Positions 46,679-55,748 of a stretch of DNA of 64,000 nt are shown here, piece after piece. Below the pieces are notes generated by a model that saw only the letters and a list, made by a program, of their open reading frames with translations, was not told the origin of the DNA and did no database searches. The DNA is from Leucobacter sp. OLIS6 (GTDB lineage Bacteria > Actinomycetota > Actinomycetes > Actinomycetales > Microbacteriaceae), in assembly GCF_002752355.1 (NCBI RefSeq), contig NZ_MRAV01000016.1:44891-108890 (forward strand), read 5' to 3'. Within the stretch, counting starts at the first letter, position 1. The number at the start of each line of letters is the position of its first letter. The position numbers were made by a program, and so were the translations under genes.

Positions 46679-49129
46679 ATGGTGGATCGGCTCTTTCAGC
46701 TGCGCATAGGAATAACGGACGCGATACTCGCGGAGGTCGAACGGCACCCGCTCGTGCTCGTGCTCGGAGAGACCGGACTCGGACAGGGTCACGAGCTCCG
46801 CGCGGTACAGAACCGCCTGGGGTCGGCTGTCGGCAGGAGCGAGCTCATCGATTGCGCGGCTCCGGGCGCGGCCGAGCGCGTCGCCGCGGTGCAGCCCCAC
46901 CGCGTGCTCCTGCTGGACCGCCTCGAGCGGGCCGGTCTCGAGACGCTCCGCGCGCTCAAGTCCTTCGTCGACGCCGGGGGTCATGCCATCGGAGCCCTCG
47001 AGATCAGCGAACTGCGCAACAGCTATTCCGACGCCGTCGAAGCGCTCGTCACCGAGGATCCGAGCACACTGGCCTCGCTCGAACACGCGGTCCGGATCCG
47101 GCTCGAGCCGTTCGGAGTCCAGCAGGTCGCGGACCTGGCCCACCGGCATGCGCAGCAGCCGCTCGACTCGGCGACGGTCGGAGCGATCCAGCAGCTCTCG
47201 CTCGGGCGCCCGTACTGGGCCCTCGACCTGCTGACGATCGCGGAGTCGGGGCAGCTCGTGCCCGGCCCGCAGCCCAGCATCCGTCACGAGCGGCTCCACG
47301 AGCTCAATCTGCCGGCCATGCAGGCCGCCTCCCGCCTGGCGCACGGCCTCGACACGCAGACTCTCGCGGCGGCCGCAGTGCTGTCCGAGCTCGACCCCCT
47401 GGATCAGGCGTCCGCGGAGGAGCTGACCGGTGGCGACCTGCTGCGCGAGCTCACGGATCGCGGCATCGCCGTTCAGTACGGGTCCACGGATCTGCTCCAC
47501 GTTCCCGAATTCATCGCGGTGCCGCTGCGCAGCACGATCTCCAGCCAGGAGCTCGAGGTCACGCGTCAACGCATCACCGAGGGATTACTCAGCCTCGAGA
47601 TGCTCGGCCTTCCCCTCTCGGACCGAGACGCCGAGTTCTGCGCGCGCACTCCCCTGTCGAGCGAGATCCCGCGCGCCGCGCAGGCCGCCGTGCTGCACCG
47701 GGTGCTCGAGCAGCGATTGACCTTCGGTGTCGACGGACTCACCCGGGCGCTGTTCCTGCGGGCAGGCGCACTCGGCCAGCCCCTCGATCCGCAGACGCGG
47801 GTCCGCGCGCTCGCCGGCCTCAAGGGAGCGCCGACGGGCCTCTCCGCTCTGGTCGAGACCGCGATCCCCGCAGAACCGGTGCCGCGTCTCGCCCACCTCA
47901 ACGCCTGGGCGGTGCTGAGCGCGGAATCGGGAGTCGATCCCTCCGATCCGCACGCGTTCGCGCAGTTGGATCCGGCAGGTTCCTCGGAGGCCGCGACCGC
48001 CCTCGTGCTGAGCCGCCTCAACGACACCGAGCCTCTGGGGTCGGACCGCGCGGCCATCGCCGCGTGCGCGGCGTCCCACCCGTCTCCCGAGGTCGCCTGC
48101 GCAGCCGGGATCCTGCAGGTGCTCGACGCGGTACCGCGCGGGGCGGTACCCGCACGGTCCCTCGCGGCGGCGGCCCGCACTCTCACCGGCCGCATGGGCC
48201 TGCCCGAGTCCCGGGTGCTCCACCACCTGCACGGATCGATCCTGCTCGGATGGGCCCTCAACACGCTGTTCACCGATACCTTGCGCGAGCACGCCGAAGA
48301 TCTGCGCGGGGTGGCTCGGCGGCTGCCGGCCGGCGCCTCCCACCTGATCTGGCTCGGCCATCTCGAAGCCGCCGCGGGCGCGCTCTCCGCCGGAGACGCG
48401 CACCACGCGCTTCTCGAGTGGCAGCGCATGGAGCAACGGCTGCCGATGTTCCTCCCGAAGCGTCTCACCCACACCGTCGCTCTCATTGCCCGCGCGCTGA
48501 CCGCCGAGAAGCACCGGGACCGCACTGCGCCCTCGAGCGTCGACACCACGTTCACCGGCATGGTCGGCTACCTCGCCGGCCGTCTCGAAGCCCTCGACCC
48601 GTCCGTCGTCCGCATCGACGTCGAAGAGCAACCGGCACCGCTCGTGGCCATCGCCGCCGCGCACCGCCGCGCATTCGATCAGCAGAACCCGGTCGAGCTG
48701 TTCCGCATCGCCGAGCACCTCTGCGACGGCGAGCACTGGGCCGCGGCCGAGAACGCCGCGAGCGCCGCGCGGCGGATCCAGCTGAAACGCCGCGCGTCCG
48801 GCGCGGTCGGGCGCTGCGACCGCCTGCTCGAACGGATCGACGCCGCGATCACGCTCTCGCTCCCGTGGCGCATGCGCGAACAGATCCCCCGGCCGACGCA
48901 GCAGCCGACCCGCACCCCCCTGACCGCACGAGAGCGGACAGCGGCCGAACTCGCCGCGCAGGGCCTCGGAAACCGCGAGATCGCCGAGCGGATGGGCTGC
49001 GGGGTCCGCACGGTCGAGTCGCACATCGCCCAGGCTCGCGCCAAGCTCGGAGCTGCGAATCGCAGCGAGCTGGTCGAGCGACTCGCGCAGGAACACGCCG
49101 ATTTCACATTCGGCGCCCGCATCCCCTAA
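46679..49129 (+). CDS. large LuxR-type transcriptional regulator with degenerate Walker A
   Basis: An 816-residue protein of LAL-like layout: an N-terminal region in the place of an NTPase, a long helical middle, and a C-terminal LuxR helix-turn-helix (~745-800; LTARERTAAELAAQGLGNRE, MGCGVRTVESHIAQARAKLG). The P-loop position reads GETGLGQGHE, lacking the Lys and Ser/Thr needed for ATP, though LLLDRL resembles a Walker B strand. ATP-driven switching is therefore doubtful. AGGAGA lies 8 nt before ATG 46679. It is divergent from the CWB2 surface gene, its likely target. Confidence 0.82.
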   Translation: MVDRLFQLRIGITDAILAEVERHPLVLVLGETGLGQGHELRAVQNRLGSAVGRSELIDCAAPGAAERVAAVQPHRVLLLDRLERAGLETLRALKSFVDAGGHAIGALEISELRNSYSDAVEALVTEDPSTLASLEHAVRIRLEPFGVQQVADLAHRHAQQPLDSATVGAIQQLSLGRPYWALDLLTIAESGQLVPGPQPSIRHERLHELNLPAMQAASRLAHGLDTQTLAAAAVLSELDPLDQASAEELTGGDLLRELTDRGIAVQYGSTDLLHVPEFIAVPLRSTISSQELEVTRQRITEGLLSLEMLGLPLSDRDAEFCARTPLSSEIPRAAQAAVLHRVLEQRLTFGVDGLTRALFLRAGALGQPLDPQTRVRALAGLKGAPTGLSALVETAIPAEPVPRLAHLNAWAVLSAESGVDPSDPHAFAQLDPAGSSEAATALVLSRLNDTEPLGSDRAAIAACAASHPSPEVACAAGILQVLDAVPRGAVPARSLAAAARTLTGRMGLPESRVLHHLHGSILLGWALNTLFTDTLREHAEDLRGVARRLPAGASHLIWLGHLEAAAGALSAGDAHHALLEWQRMEQRLPMFLPKRLTHTVALIARALTAEKHRDRTAPSSVDTTFTGMVGYLAGRLEALDPSVVRIDVEEQPAPLVAIAAAHRRAFDQQNPVELFRIAEHLCDGEHWAAAENAASAARRIQLKRRASGAVGRCDRLLERIDAAITLSLPWRMREQIPRPTQQPTRTPLTARERTAAELAAQGLGNREIAERMGCGVRTVESHIAQARAKLGAANRSELVERLAQEHADFTFGARIP

Positions 49130-49139
49130 GCTCTTTCTC

Positions 49140-49230
49140 GGTGACGTGTCCGAGCGGCCGAAGGTGCAACTCTCGAAAAGTTGTGTAGGGTAACCCCCTA
49201 CCGTGGGTTCAAATCCCACCGTCACCGCCA
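49140..49230 (+). tRNA. tRNA-Ser (anticodon CGA), CCA encoded
   Basis: A class II tRNA with acceptor GGTGACG/CGTCACC, anticodon stem CAACT/AGTTG with the loop CTCGAAA (anticodon CGA, reading UCG), a long variable arm (TGTAGGGTAACCCCCTACC), the T-loop TTCAAAT, and an encoded GCCA end. It starts 10 bp after the LuxR-type gene. Confidence 0.95.
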
Positions 49231-49233
49231 GAG

Positions 49234-49273
49234 CTGAGGCCCTGACTCCCTTACGAGGGAGCCGGGGCCTCAG
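49234..49273. terminator. terminator after tRNA-Ser
   Basis: Arms CTGAGGCCC/GGGCCTCAG and GACTCCCT/AGGGAGCC enclose a TACG loop; TCATTT follows on the plus strand. It also faces the leftward sugar operon's end (49356). A TTGCCCAC motif is repeated 13 bp apart just beyond it. Confidence 0.75.
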
Positions 49274-49355
49274 TCATTTCCGGCAGCGTTTGCCCACATC
49301 TTGCCCACGCTTCCGGCCGGTGGCCCGGCCGGAGTGCCGGACCACCGTTCGGTGC

Positions 49356-50378
49356 TCACCCGAGCCGCACCGCCTCGCCGCTCGCGACGGATCGGCGCGC
49401 GGCGTCGACGACCTCGAGCGTGCGCAGCCCCACCGCGCCATCGGGGCGGGGGCGGCGACCCGATCGGACGGCGTCGAGGAACTCGTCGAGCATGGCCGCG
49501 TCGAGGTTGTCGCCCGTCGACGCCCAGACCGGCCCGTCCGACGTGACCCCGGCCACGTGCTGGGCGAAGGGGTCGATCGTGATACTGCCGCGCGTCCCGA
49601 TCACCTGCAGCGTCAGCCCGCCCCAGGTCGGCCCGTTCTCGGGCATGCTCCAGGTGCAGTCGACGCTCGCGATGACCCCGCCCGGGTAGTTCGCGGTCAC
49701 GAGCCCCCCGGTCTCGACCGCGGCTCCCGAGTGGATCGCGCGATTCGCTACCGCGTAGACCGTCTCCGGCCGCACGCCGAGCAGCTCGTCGATGAGGTCC
49801 GCGCAGTGCACGACGTGGTCGACGAGCGCGCCGCCGCCGGCGAGCTCCGGATCGGTGAACCAGGCACGATCCGCAGGGAGCTTGCCGTTGTTCGTGCCGC
49901 GCACCGCGAGGATCGTGCCGAGTTGCCCCGACCGGACTCGCTGCACGAGGTCGGCGAAGGCGGGAGCGAATCGCACCGGATACGCGGTCATCAGCGCGAC
50001 CCCGGCCCGCTCCGTCGCCGCGAGCATGGCCCGCGCGTCCTCGACGGTGGTCGCGAGCGGCTTCTCGCAGAGCACGGGGGCCCCGTGGGCGGCGGCCAGC
50101 TCGACCAGTTCGCGGTGCCGCGAGTTCTCGGCCGTCACGATCACCGCGTCCGGCCCCCAGGCCATCGCCTCCGTGTAGTCGTCGACGTAGTCGACGCCCA
50201 ACGCCGCAGCGAGTTCCGCTCCGCGAGGAGCGTCGTCCGGAGCCGCGGCGCCATCCGGATCCGCTGCGATGAGCTCGATGTCCGCGCGCCCCGACAGCGC
50301 CTCGCAGTAGCTGATCGCGTGCGTGTGCGCGAACGACAGCACCGCGATCCGGAGCGGCCTTCCCGACTCGGTATTCAT
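49356..50378 (-). CDS. Gfo/Idh/MocA-family oxidoreductase (third of the operon)
   Basis: A 340-residue NAD(P)-dependent sugar/polyol dehydrogenase-like protein. The N-terminal Rossmann region (LRIAVLSFAHTHAISYCEAL) has an unusual FAHTHA in place of the usual GxGxxG, resembling some MocA members. The signature CEKPLAT is present, as is GGGALVDHVVHCADLI near the substrate site. It overlaps the previous gene by 4 bp and ends the operon. Confidence 0.85.
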   Translation of the reverse strand: MNTESGRPLRIAVLSFAHTHAISYCEALSGRADIELIAADPDGAAAPDDAPRGAELAAALGVDYVDDYTEAMAWGPDAVIVTAENSRHRELVELAAAHGAPVLCEKPLATTVEDARAMLAATERAGVALMTAYPVRFAPAFADLVQRVRSGQLGTILAVRGTNNGKLPADRAWFTDPELAGGGALVDHVVHCADLIDELLGVRPETVYAVANRAIHSGAAVETGGLVTANYPGGVIASVDCTWSMPENGPTWGGLTLQVIGTRGSITIDPFAQHVAGVTSDGPVWASTGDNLDAAMLDEFLDAVRSGRRPRPDGAVGLRTLEVVDAARRSVASGEAVRLG

Positions 50379-51385
50379 CGTGCGTTCTCCGTCTCGATCG
50401 GGTCGAGGGTCACCTCGACCGGCTGTCCGGTGATGAGGGACGCGGCGGCCGCCTCGGCGAGCTGCACCGCGCGTACGCCGTCGACGGGCGTCACCGCGGC
50501 GTCCTCGCCCGAGGCGATCGCCGCGACGAAGGCGCGCAGCTCCGCCGTGTATGGGCTGAGGACGTTCGTCTGCGGCGGCAGGTATCCCCCGCTCGCGGAA
50601 GCGCCCGGCAGCTCGATCCGGCTCGGGCTGTACGCGGTCGAGTCGATCGACAGCGTTCCGCGGCTGCCCGCGAGGTCAGCGCTCGTGCGGAACTGCAGAC
50701 CGGGCGGCCCCCAGGTCCCCTGCACGTGCGAGACGGCACCGCTCGCGTGGGTGAGCACGACGTGCGCGGTAACAGCATCGGGCGCGATCGCGTCCGCCGC
50801 GGGCGCGCTGCGCACCGCGTACACGCGCACGACGTCGCCCGCGATCCAGAGCGCCTGATCCAGGTCGTGGATCATCTGGTCCCGGATGATCCCGCCGCCT
50901 TCGGCCTCGACATGGAACCAGGATCCCGTGCGGGGGGCTTCTCCCCCGCGCAGGAACCGCAGCACGGCAGGCTCGCCGATGCGCCCGGCGACGACCTGCT
51001 CGCGCAGGGCGACGTAGTCGGGGAAGAACCGGACGACGTGCGCCGGGAAGAGCCGCACGCCGGCATCGCGCGCGGCCGTGACGATCTCGCGCGCCTCAGC
51101 AGCGGTGCCGGCGAGCGGCTTCTCGCAGATCACGTGCTTGCCCGCCCGGATCGCGGCGTGCGCGAGCGGGCCGTGGCTCGTGGTCGAGGTCACGATGTCG
51201 ACGAGGTCGCAGGCCGCCAGCAGCGCCTCGAGGTCGGGCGCCACCGCGAAGCCGTACTCGGCGGCGAGCGCCTCGGCGCCCTCCTGGGAGAACACGGTCA
51301 CGTCGGCGTCGAGCGCCCGCCACCCGTCGGCGTGGACTCGGGAGATTCCGCCGGCCCCGATGAGGCCGACACGAAGGGGTTTCAC
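50375..51385 (-). CDS. Gfo/Idh/MocA-family oxidoreductase (second)
   Basis: A 336-residue oxidoreductase with a canonical NAD(P) motif (VGLIGAGGISRVHADGW), the catalytic-lysine signature ICEKPLAGT, and the C-terminal beta-sheet domain with GGGIIRDQMIHDLDQAL. It starts 24 bp after the ABC permease gene. Its substrate is probably the sugar, polyol or inositol-like compound taken up by the transporter. Confidence 0.87.
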   Translation of the reverse strand: MKPLRVGLIGAGGISRVHADGWRALDADVTVFSQEGAEALAAEYGFAVAPDLEALLAACDLVDIVTSTTSHGPLAHAAIRAGKHVICEKPLAGTAAEAREIVTAARDAGVRLFPAHVVRFFPDYVALREQVVAGRIGEPAVLRFLRGGEAPRTGSWFHVEAEGGGIIRDQMIHDLDQALWIAGDVVRVYAVRSAPAADAIAPDAVTAHVVLTHASGAVSHVQGTWGPPGLQFRTSADLAGSRGTLSIDSTAYSPSRIELPGASASGGYLPPQTNVLSPYTAELRAFVAAIASGEDAAVTPVDGVRAVQLAEAAAASLITGQPVEVTLDPIETENAR

Positions 51386-51409
51386 TGCAGGAGCGCCTTT
51401 CTTCGGAGG

Positions 51410-52282
51410 TTACTTCAGCCCCGAGAACGCGATGCCGTCGATCACGCGCCGTTGCATGGAGAGGAACAGGATGAGCACGGGCGCCATGGCCAGGAGGCTG
51501 GCCGCGAGCAGCAGCGGATAGTCGGGGATCGACCTCTGGCTGGTGAGCGTCGCGATGCCCGGTGCGAGCGGCATCTGCGTCGCGTCGGTGGCGACGATGA
51601 GCGGCCAGAGCAGGTCGTTCCAGGACGCGAGCACCGTGATGATCGCGAGCGCCGAGAGTCCGGGCTTCGCGAGTGGCAGCATGATCTTCCAGAAGATCTG
51701 GAAGTGGTTCGCCCCGTCGAGGCGGGCGGCCTCCGAGAGTTCTTCGGGCAAGCCCATGAAGAACTGCCGCATCATGAACGTGCCGAACGCGCTGAAGATG
51801 CCGGGGGCGGCGATTCCCGCGATCGTGTTGAGCCAGCCGAGGCCCTGGACGATCTGGTACTGCGGCAGGAGGTAGACCTGCGGCGGCACCATCAGGATCG
51901 CGAGGACGATCGCGAAGATCGTGCGCTTGAACGGGAACTCGAGGCGGGCGAACGCATACCCCGCCATGGAGCAGAGCAGCAGCTGCCCCACCGTGCGGAT
52001 CGTCGTGACCGCCGCCGAGACCCAGAGCTGGTTGAGGAACGGGAGCTGGTCGAAGACGTGCGCGAAGTTCTCGAAGTGCAGTTCGCCCGGCCAGAAGGTG
52101 GGCGGTACCGAGGTGACCTGGGCATTGGTCGCGAGCGACATGAGGATCTGCCAGAGGAACGGGAAGATCATGGTCAGCGACGCGACGATCAGGACCGCGT
52201 GCGTGACGCCGTTGCCGAGGCGGAGCCGCTTGCCCGCTGCGCGCTGCCGGATGGCGAGCGCGGTCGTCTGCGTGTCAGTCAT
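51410..52282 (-). CDS. carbohydrate ABC transporter permease (MalG-like, CUT1)
   Basis: A 290-residue inner-membrane permease with six predicted helices and the EAA loop EAARLDGANHFQIFWKIMLP, which contacts the ATPase. It pairs with the adjacent permease (8-bp overlap). No ATPase gene is in the operon, so a shared MsiK-like ATPase elsewhere is probably used, as is usual for actinobacterial CUT1 systems. Confidence 0.9.
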   Translation of the reverse strand: MTDTQTTALAIRQRAAGKRLRLGNGVTHAVLIVASLTMIFPFLWQILMSLATNAQVTSVPPTFWPGELHFENFAHVFDQLPFLNQLWVSAAVTTIRTVGQLLLCSMAGYAFARLEFPFKRTIFAIVLAILMVPPQVYLLPQYQIVQGLGWLNTIAGIAAPGIFSAFGTFMMRQFFMGLPEELSEAARLDGANHFQIFWKIMLPLAKPGLSALAIITVLASWNDLLWPLIVATDATQMPLAPGIATLTSQRSIPDYPLLLAASLLAMAPVLILFLSMQRRVIDGIAFSGLK

Positions 52283-53240
52283 AGGTCACCCACCGCTTCT
52301 GCATCCGGAACTGGAGCATCGTGAATGCGCCGACGAGCAGCAGGATCGCCACGCCGACCGCCGCCGCGTACCCGTTGTCCCCGGCCTGCTGGTGCGCGAA
52401 GAAGAGGTAGACGAGCGACTGGGTCTGGTTGATCGCGGGGTTCTGCGTCCCCATGAGCGCGTAGAGCAGGTCGAAGACCTGGAACCCGGTGATCACGGTC
52501 ATGACCGAGACGAAGAAGATGGACGGGCTGAGGAGCGGCACCGTGATGGAGAAGAACTGCCGCGCGCGGCTCGCTCCGTCGAGGGTCGATGCCTCGTACA
52601 TCTCGGGCGGAATCCCCCGCATGCCAGCCGAGAGCACGATCAGGTTGAAGCCGAGTGAGATCCACATGCCGACGAGTCCGACGGACAGCAGCGCGAACCA
52701 CTCGGTGCTGAGCCAGTTCGGGCCCGTGAGGCCGACGAGCGACAGCGTGTAGTTGAGGATCCCGAAGTCGCCGTTGAAGATGATCCGCCACACCATGGCC
52801 ACGGCCGCGGGCATCGCCACGTAGGGCAGGAAGAACGCGGTGCGGTAGACCGCAGCGAATCGCAGGCCGGGCCGGTTGATGAGCGCGGCGAACAGCACCG
52901 CGACCGGGATCCCGAGCAGCAGGATGCCGACGTAGATCAGCGTGTTGACGATGGCGCGCCAGAAGTCGGGATCGCCGAGCATCGTCTCGTAGTTGTCGAG
53001 CCCGGTCCAGGTCGCTCCGCCGAACGCGCCCCACGTGGTGAAGCTGAAGTAGGCGTTGCGGAAGATGGGCCAGATGTAGAAGACGAGCACGCCGAAGAGC
53101 AGCGGGCCGACGAAAAGGAGCGCCCAGAGGGAGCTCCTGAGCCGGGCCCGAGGGCGCGGATCCGAGGATCCGCGCCGCCCGGTTCGGGGTGCGGTCGCCT
53201 GCGCGGCGACCGCACCCGGAGCAGATGCGAAACCCGTCAC
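52275..53240 (-). CDS. carbohydrate ABC transporter permease (MalF-like, CUT1)
   Basis: A 321-residue permease with a short charged N-terminus, six helices and the EAA loop EASTLDGASRARQFFSITVP. It overlaps the binding-protein gene by 4 bp and the second permease by 8 bp. Confidence 0.9.
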   Translation of the reverse strand: MTGFASAPGAVAAQATAPRTGRRGSSDPRPRARLRSSLWALLFVGPLLFGVLVFYIWPIFRNAYFSFTTWGAFGGATWTGLDNYETMLGDPDFWRAIVNTLIYVGILLLGIPVAVLFAALINRPGLRFAAVYRTAFFLPYVAMPAAVAMVWRIIFNGDFGILNYTLSLVGLTGPNWLSTEWFALLSVGLVGMWISLGFNLIVLSAGMRGIPPEMYEASTLDGASRARQFFSITVPLLSPSIFFVSVMTVITGFQVFDLLYALMGTQNPAINQTQSLVYLFFAHQQAGDNGYAAAVGVAILLLVGAFTMLQFRMQKRWVTYD

Positions 53241-54505
53241 TTCTGCTCTTTCTCCAGCGCCTTGTTCATCTCGGCGGCGAGCTTCTTCGCCACGTCGGGC
53301 ACCGGCTGCTCACCGCTGAACGCAGCGGGCAGCAGGTCGTTCTCGAGCTTGTTCCACGCAGCCGTGTTCTTCGAGATCGGGTACGGGAAGGCGTACTCGG
53401 TCGCCGCGCTCTCGAAGATGTTCAGGTCCCAGGGCGCCGAATCGACGAAGGCCTGCTGCGTGCCGTTGAAGGCCGGGTTCGCAGCGCCCAGCTTCGCCTG
53501 GGTTTCGGCGGCCTGCTTGCTGCCGAGGTAGTTCTGGAAGGCGAGCGCCGCGGCCTTGTTCTTCGACCCCTTCGCGACCGCATTGGCGAGGCCGTGGATC
53601 ACGGTCGCCTTGCGCTCGCCCTTCGGCAGCGGCGCGACCGCGATCGAGTCCTTCACCTGCGAGCCGAGGAATTCGGAGTTCGACCAAGTGCCCGACCAGA
53701 TCATCGCCGACTTGCCGTTGATGAACCACTGGTCCTGCGGGGTGTCGGAGAGCTGGGACGGGGTCGGTGACGAGCCGTCGGCGACGAGGTCGCGCACGAA
53801 CTGCAGCCCGGCGATCGACTTGGGATCGTCGTATCCCGACTTCTTGCCGTCCTCCGAGATGATGCTGCCGCCGGCCTGCAGGATCGTGTTGTAGTAGACC
53901 TCCTGCCCGCCGTTGAGCCCGCTCGCGACGCCGTAGATGCCCTTGGGCTTCAGCTTGTCGGAGATGGCCTTGGCCTTCTGGTGGAACTCGTCCCAGGTCC
54001 AGTCCGCCGTCGGGTAGGCGACGCCGGCCTCATCGAAGATCGCCTTGTTGTAGTAGACGGCGATCGTGTCGAAGTCCTTCGGAACGCCGTACTGGGTCCC
54101 GTCCCACGAATAGAGGTCGTTGAGCGCCTTCGGGTAGTCCGCCGGCTTCAGATCCTTGCTCATCGGCTCGAGCATGTCGTTGGAGGCATACAGCTGGAAA
54201 TTCGGGCCGTTCAGCCAGAACACATCGGGCAGCGTGTTCGAGCTGCCCTGCGTCTGCAGCTTCGTGAAGTAGTTCGCGTAGGGGGTGATCTGGGTCTTCA
54301 CCGTGATGTTCGGGAACTCCTTGTTGAAGTCCTTGATCAGGGCCTCCATCGCCGGCTTCTGGTTGACGTCCCAGAACGCGTACGAGATCTCGGCCTTCAG
54401 GTTGTGGTCGCTGGCCGCCTCGGAGGCGCCGCCGCCGGAGCATCCCGACAGGGCCAGGGCGGTCACCGCGAGCGCCCCGGCGAGCGCGAGGGTCTTCTTC
54501 TTCAT
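53237..54505 (-). CDS. extracellular solute-binding lipoprotein of the CUT1 transporter
   Basis: A 422-residue substrate-binding protein. The signal sequence with lipobox LALSGC places the lipidated Cys at about residue 22. The mature protein has the SBP_bac_1/MalE fold features ISYAFWDVNQKPAMEALIKD, YGVPKDFDTIAVYYNKAIFD, and SAMIWSGTWSN in the hinge/binding region. The Trp and aromatic content in these blocks fits sugar binding. The sugar cannot be named. Confidence 0.92.
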   Translation of the reverse strand: MKKKTLALAGALAVTALALSGCSGGGASEAASDHNLKAEISYAFWDVNQKPAMEALIKDFNKEFPNITVKTQITPYANYFTKLQTQGSSNTLPDVFWLNGPNFQLYASNDMLEPMSKDLKPADYPKALNDLYSWDGTQYGVPKDFDTIAVYYNKAIFDEAGVAYPTADWTWDEFHQKAKAISDKLKPKGIYGVASGLNGGQEVYYNTILQAGGSIISEDGKKSGYDDPKSIAGLQFVRDLVADGSSPTPSQLSDTPQDQWFINGKSAMIWSGTWSNSEFLGSQVKDSIAVAPLPKGERKATVIHGLANAVAKGSKNKAAALAFQNYLGSKQAAETQAKLGAANPAFNGTQQAFVDSAPWDLNIFESAATEYAFPYPISKNTAAWNKLENDLLPAAFSGEQPVPDVAKKLAAEMNKALEKEQK

Positions 54506-54563
54506 GGATTCTCCTTTGAATACGGGGTCTGAATAGGTCGTGCCCGGAACCGCGGCCGGCGGA

Positions 54564-55748
54564 TCAGAGCCGCTCGTCTACGCCCGGATCCACCGGACGC
54601 ACGCGGCGCGGCTCGCCGTCGGCCCGGATCGACTCGGTCGCGGCGACCGCGGTGGCGACCGCGTCGCGAGCCGCGACCGCCGAGGTCGTCGTGGCGATCC
54701 CGTCGCGCACGAACGCGACGAACTCGGCGACCGTGAGCCGATCGGCGTCGCCGTGCCCGTCCGCGTCGCCGCTCACCGGGTGCTCCGCGTCGCCGTGCTC
54801 GGAGTAGAGCGTGCGCGTGTTCCAGACCCGCACGACCGCCCCGTCGCCGTCGCCGAAGTTCTCGAGCCGTCCCTCGGTGCCGATCACCGTGTAGTTGCGC
54901 CAGTAGTCGGGGGTGTAGTGGCACTGCTGGTACGACGCGAGCACACCGTTGTCGAGTCGCATCACGACCATCGACAGGTCTTCCACGTCGATGACGGGGT
55001 TCAGCTCGGTCTGGCTCAGCGGAGGCCAGGTATCGAGCGAGAACCACTCCGGCATGGTGCGATCCGAATTGTCGCGGCGATCGTCGATCCCGCCGTAGAG
55101 CGTGAGCCCGCCGAGGCCCGTGACCAGCTCGGAGGTACCGCCCGCGAGCCAGTGGATCACGTCGATGTCGTGGGCGCCCTTCTGCAGCAGCAGCCCGTTC
55201 GCCTTGGACCGGTCCGCGTGCCAGTCCTTGAAGTAGTAGTCGCCGCCGTTGCCGACGAAGTGGCGGCACCAGATCGCCTTGACCTCGCCGATCTCGCCGC
55301 GGAGGATCAGTTCCCGCATCGCGCGCACCACCGACATGTGCCGCATGTTGTGCCCGACGTAGAGACGGGTTCCCGATTCGGCTGCGGCCGCCAGGATCGC
55401 GTCCGCGTCGTCGACGTCGATCGCGAGGGGCTTCTCGAGGTAGACGGCGATCCCCGCGTTCAACAGCGCGACCGCGATCTCGGCGTGCGTATCATCGGGC
55501 GACGTGACGAACGCGGCGTCGACGTCGAGGCCCGATGCGGATGCCCCGATCAGTTCGTCGAGGGTCGCGAACGTCGCCTCGCAGGCGAAGGATGCCGAGG
55601 CGCGCGCTCGCGCAGTCGCGCTCGGATCCACCGCGGCGACGATGCGTGCGTCGCCGGACTCGACCGCGTACCGGGCGATCGCAGATCTGGCGCCCGCGCC
55701 CACGACCGCAAGGCGGAGCACCGACGGTTCCTCGTGCTGCGGGTTCAT
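54564..55748 (-). CDS. Gfo/Idh/MocA-family oxidoreductase (first)
   Basis: A 394-residue oxidoreductase with an NAD(P) site (LRLAVVGAGARSAIARYAV), the lysine signature YLEKPLAID, and the block LLLQKGAHDIDVIHWLAGG. The C-terminal half carries an acidic His/Asp stretch (SGDADGHGDADR). It follows the ROK gene with a 4-bp overlap and precedes the transporter, so it is the first metabolic gene of the operon. Confidence 0.87.
   Translation of the reverse strand: MNPQHEEPSVLRLAVVGAGARSAIARYAVESGDARIVAAVDPSATARARASASFACEATFATLDELIGASASGLDVDAAFVTSPDDTHAEIAVALLNAGIAVYLEKPLAIDVDDADAILAAAAESGTRLYVGHNMRHMSVVRAMRELILRGEIGEVKAIWCRHFVGNGGDYYFKDWHADRSKANGLLLQKGAHDIDVIHWLAGGTSELVTGLGGLTLYGGIDDRRDNSDRTMPEWFSLDTWPPLSQTELNPVIDVEDLSMVVMRLDNGVLASYQQCHYTPDYWRNYTVIGTEGRLENFGDGDGAVVRVWNTRTLYSEHGDAEHPVSGDADGHGDADRLTVAEFVAFVRDGIATTTSAVAARDAVATAVAATESIRADGEPRRVRPVDPGVDERL

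Noticed and set aside
49231..49330. Phage attachment site or integrase remnant after tRNA-Ser
   Set aside because: There is a short TTGCCCAC repeat, but no integrase gene, no repeat of the tRNA 3' end and no foreign gene block.
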